Assembly: GCA_958477465.1 (NCBI GenBank)
Contig: CAUEFX010000038.1
Location: 1 to 41,160 of the forward strand
Source of the DNA: an uncultured Bacteroides sp.
GTDB taxonomy: Bacteria > Bacteroidota > Bacteroidia > Bacteroidales > Bacteroidaceae
Reading direction: 5' to 3'
DNA length: 41,160 nucleotides
Position numbers and translations under genes: made by a program. Positions 39,162-41,160 of this stretch are shown one piece after another (the first letter of the stretch is position 1; each line of letters starts with the position of its first letter). Under the pieces are notes generated by a model. The model saw nothing but the letters and a program-made list of their open reading frames with translations, was not told the DNA's origin and ran no database searches.

Positions 39162-41160
39162 TTAGCGAACTTTGACTTTAGAAGCCTGTATTGAAACCTC
39201 TTTCCTGGCTTCCATAGAAATATGCCCTTTTGATTTAATGCCAATGTTGCCATCGGCATTTATACCTATATCCCCTTTCGCTGTGACATCAATGCTTCCT
39301 TCTGCACTGACATTAATATTATTATTGGCAACAACTTCCACATTACCTGCCGAATAGATTGTAATTTTCTTATCATCGGCAGATAAGGTTATGTGATAGG
39401 TATTGTTTTTGTTATCATATATTTCGATCAATCCTGCATCTCCCTTGTCATTGAATAAGATAGTATGTCCATTGCGGGTTCTGATCGCCTTTATATTATT
39501 GCTTGTGCCATTCTCTTCTTTAGATACAGCCCAGTTTTCATCAGGCTTTCCATTTCCTCCATTATAGAACGAACCTATGATATAGGGACGTTCGGCATTG
39601 TTCATTTCAAAACCGACCATAACTTCTTCACCGATTTCAGGTACAAATTGTTGCCCTTTATTTGCTCCGGCGTATGGTACTGCAATACGCAACCAAGGAG
39701 TTTTCATGTCCTTGCTTTGGATTTCCTGCCAAGGAAATTGGACCCGGATACGTCCTAAATTCCGTTCATCTTTATTCTCTACAACTTTTGCTCTTTGTTG
39801 TGGAGCAAATGGAAATATATCAGCATCAGAATATGCTGGATAATTACATGCTACAGGTATAGCAGTAAAGCTATTGGAATATTCTTGCCTATAGTCAAAA
39901 GAATGGTTTATATCTATTATCTTTAAGGCTTTTTGTTCTACATCCTTGCTCTCCCCCGATTTGTTCTGAACATTATCATGAATTAAGAATGTTTGTCCAA
40001 TCTTCAACATGGCCAATTTGGAAAAACCCTTGACAGTCATTAGATCTGTTTTCTTCCCTTCTGCTTCTATTTTCAATGAATAATCCAATATGGAGCCAGC
40101 ACCTTCATCTTCTTTTCCGTTATCAAATCCACCGGCATTCAATGCTGCTATTTGTTCATTCTTAAATCTTTGCATAGACGCATTAAATGCTTTATCTGTC
40201 CAGTCATGTACTTTCCCTTCCGCAACCTCTTGTGCCGATTCTTTTAAAATAGCTTTTTCTTTACCATATTGGTAATAATCCGGCAGCAAATGATTGAAAG
40301 AGAATGAGGCCATACTTTGATGCAAATCATATGACATCAGACTTCCACCCGGATATTTCAGGTCTGCGGAAGAATCGGAATCATCCATCTCTCCAAAAAC
40401 AAATGTTTCTCCAGTATTATACATCCACTCACCAAAGCGTATGGCCAGCATGCAGATGAATGCGTAATCACTTTGATTGTATTGTACTATATATGGTATT
40501 TTATCCTTAAATCTTGGTGAAATTTTAGATTTTATATCACTATATGGTTTAAGAACAGAATCTATTATGTCTTTCAGTGTCATATTCTCGAAAGAACGAC
40601 AATGTGGAACATTTTGCAACAAAACATCCCATGTAGCAGCCATGACGTTTGCCGATTGTGTGCTTGCTGTTGCTCTTGATGCCGATGTGTCTATTATCAT
40701 TCCTTTGAAAATGAATGCTTCGTGAGGTTTGGCATTACTATCTTCATGGCTTGTCTTTATCGTAGAAACATTTATTTCGAGTGATTTTCCGATGATTTGG
40801 GTTGCATCCGCAAACACTACATCTGATTGTGTTTCTATTTTATTTTCCTTTTCCATGGAGAAACTCAATAACATCGGTTGCCGCAGTCTCTGCGACAAGG
40901 AATAACCGCTTAGCTTGTATTTCTCTCCATTTATGGTACAATATGAATTTTGGGATGACGAATTTCCATCCAGCACGACATTGATTTCGCTTATCATATC
41001 TGCACTGTAATCATCGTCGGTTCCCTTTTCGTTGTTGTTTCCGTCTCTATTCAGTTGTTTTTGTGCAAAAAACAATTTTCCCTCCTGTGATTCTTGCTTT
41101 GTATTTTGGGTATCTATGGATGCAGCTCCGCCCGTTATTCCTTCTTTGGGAGTACCGTTC
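39162..41160 (-). CDS. vgrG: VgrG spike protein (TssI), 5' end cut by the window edge
   Basis: The frame stays open to the window edge, giving at least 665 visible residues; a TTG at 41075 is only an internal codon, and the true start lies to the right of the window. The visible N-terminal part (about 50 residues) is polar and low in complexity (for example LNRDGNNNEKGTDDD). Then come the gp27-like region, the gp5 OB-fold (NLGRIRVQFPWQ, then VPEIGEEVMVGFEMNNAERP and IIGSFYNGGN), and a C-terminal triple-stranded beta-helix needle built of short repeats (GSIDVTAKGDIGINADGN). It would form the trimeric puncturing spike on the inner tube. Confidence 0.9.
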   Translation of the reverse strand, partial: NGTPKEGITGGAASIDTQNTKQESQEGKLFFAQKQLNRDGNNNEKGTDDDYSADMISEINVVLDGNSSSQNSYCTINGEKYKLSGYSLSQRLRQPMLLSFSMEKENKIETQSDVVFADATQIIGKSLEINVSTIKTSHEDSNAKPHEAFIFKGMIIDTSASRATASTQSANVMAATWDVLLQNVPHCRSFENMTLKDIIDSVLKPYSDIKSKISPRFKDKIPYIVQYNQSDYAFICMLAIRFGEWMYNTGETFVFGEMDDSDSSADLKYPGGSLMSYDLHQSMASFSFNHLLPDYYQYGKEKAILKESAQEVAEGKVHDWTDKAFNASMQRFKNEQIAALNAGGFDNGKEDEGAGSILDYSLKIEAEGKKTDLMTVKGFSKLAMLKIGQTFLIHDNVQNKSGESKDVEQKALKIIDINHSFDYRQEYSNSFTAIPVACNYPAYSDADIFPFAPQQRAKVVENKDERNLGRIRVQFPWQEIQSKDMKTPWLRIAVPYAGANKGQQFVPEIGEEVMVGFEMNNAERPYIIGSFYNGGNGKPDENWAVSKEENGTSNNIKAIRTRNGHTILFNDKGDAGLIEIYDNKNNTYHITLSADDKKITIYSAGNVEVVANNNINVSAEGSIDVTAKGDIGINADGNIGIKSKGHISMEARKEVSIQASKVKVR
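39165..39347 (-). repeat. Degenerate 24-nt tandem repeat coding for the VgrG needle
   Basis: The last 60 or so VgrG residues repeat an eight-residue unit of the form G-(N/D/S)-(I/V)-x-(V/I)-x-A-(x) (GNVEVVAN, GSIDVTAK, GDIGINAD, GNIGIKSK, GHISMEAR). The coding DNA therefore shows a diverged 24-nt tandem periodicity. Such units stack into a beta-helix. Confidence 0.65.

Noticed and set aside
41073..41075. TTG at 41075 as the start of VgrG
   Set aside because: The same frame continues without a stop to the window edge, so the codon is internal and the gene is cut by the window.
27088..41160. Prophage tail or extracellular contractile particle instead of a T6SS
   Set aside because: TssK-like and TssF-like landmarks and a full VgrG (gp27-gp5 fusion) favour a T6SS-type machine, and no capsid, terminase or integrase genes are visible. 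A related injection-system class is not fully excluded because the sheath and tube genes are outside the window.
1..41160. tRNA genes, rRNA genes, CRISPR arrays, insertion sequences
   Set aside because: No cloverleaf-like sequence, regular spaced repeats, transposase gene or terminal inverted repeats were noticed on reading either strand.

Overview
The window comes from the chromosome of a Bacteroides-type bacterium, most likely of the Bacteroides fragilis group. The evidence is the rpmJ-rpsM-rpsK-rpsD-rpoA-rplQ order, several Bacteroides-style promoter boxes (TAnnTTTG), Bacteroidota-type outer-membrane lipoprotein signals, a histidine-degradation operon with separate formiminotransferase and cyclodeaminase genes, and a lipoprotein GH20 hexosaminidase. 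No tRNA, rRNA, CRISPR array or insertion sequence was seen.

Layout. 1-3151: the 3' end of the ribosomal-protein/RNA-polymerase-alpha operon, closed by a clear intrinsic terminator. 3232-7149: three unassigned small membrane or secreted proteins around a membrane-anchored MutS-family ATPase on the minus strand. 7264-13587: a complete histidine utilisation operon (hutU, ftcD, hutI, fchA, hutH) converting histidine to glutamate and delivering the one-carbon unit to folate. 13881-20557: a TetR regulator, a tripartite RND efflux pump (TolC-type channel, lipoprotein adaptor, AcrB-type permease) and a small PII-like protein. 20778-24508: an O-acetylation cassette made of two SGNH-fold proteins and an MBOAT acyltransferase, joined by two overlaps of exactly 14 nt. 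24574-26916: a secreted GH20 beta-N-acetylhexosaminidase on the minus strand.

27088 to the right edge holds a tightly packed, AT-rich minus-strand operon of at least 14 genes. It contains recognisable parts of a type VI secretion (T6SS-like) contractile injection apparatus: a VgrG spike cut by the window edge, a DUF4280 PAAR-like tip protein with a pretoxin-like segment, a secreted M23 peptidase, two small unassigned proteins in the place where TssG might lie, a TssK-like adaptor, a gp25/TssE-like protein and a TssF-like baseplate protein. Then come an unassigned hydrophobic protein, a zinc-ribbon FHA protein, a small unknown protein, a pseudokinase fused to an FHA domain, an intact membrane-spanning Ser/Thr kinase and a secreted WG-repeat protein. 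A T6SS-like machine with its own kinase, pseudokinase and FHA module in one operon is not something I know from the described Bacteroidota T6SS architectures, and it is the most interesting part of the window. Sheath, tube and ClpV genes are not visible here and would have to lie to the right of the window or elsewhere.
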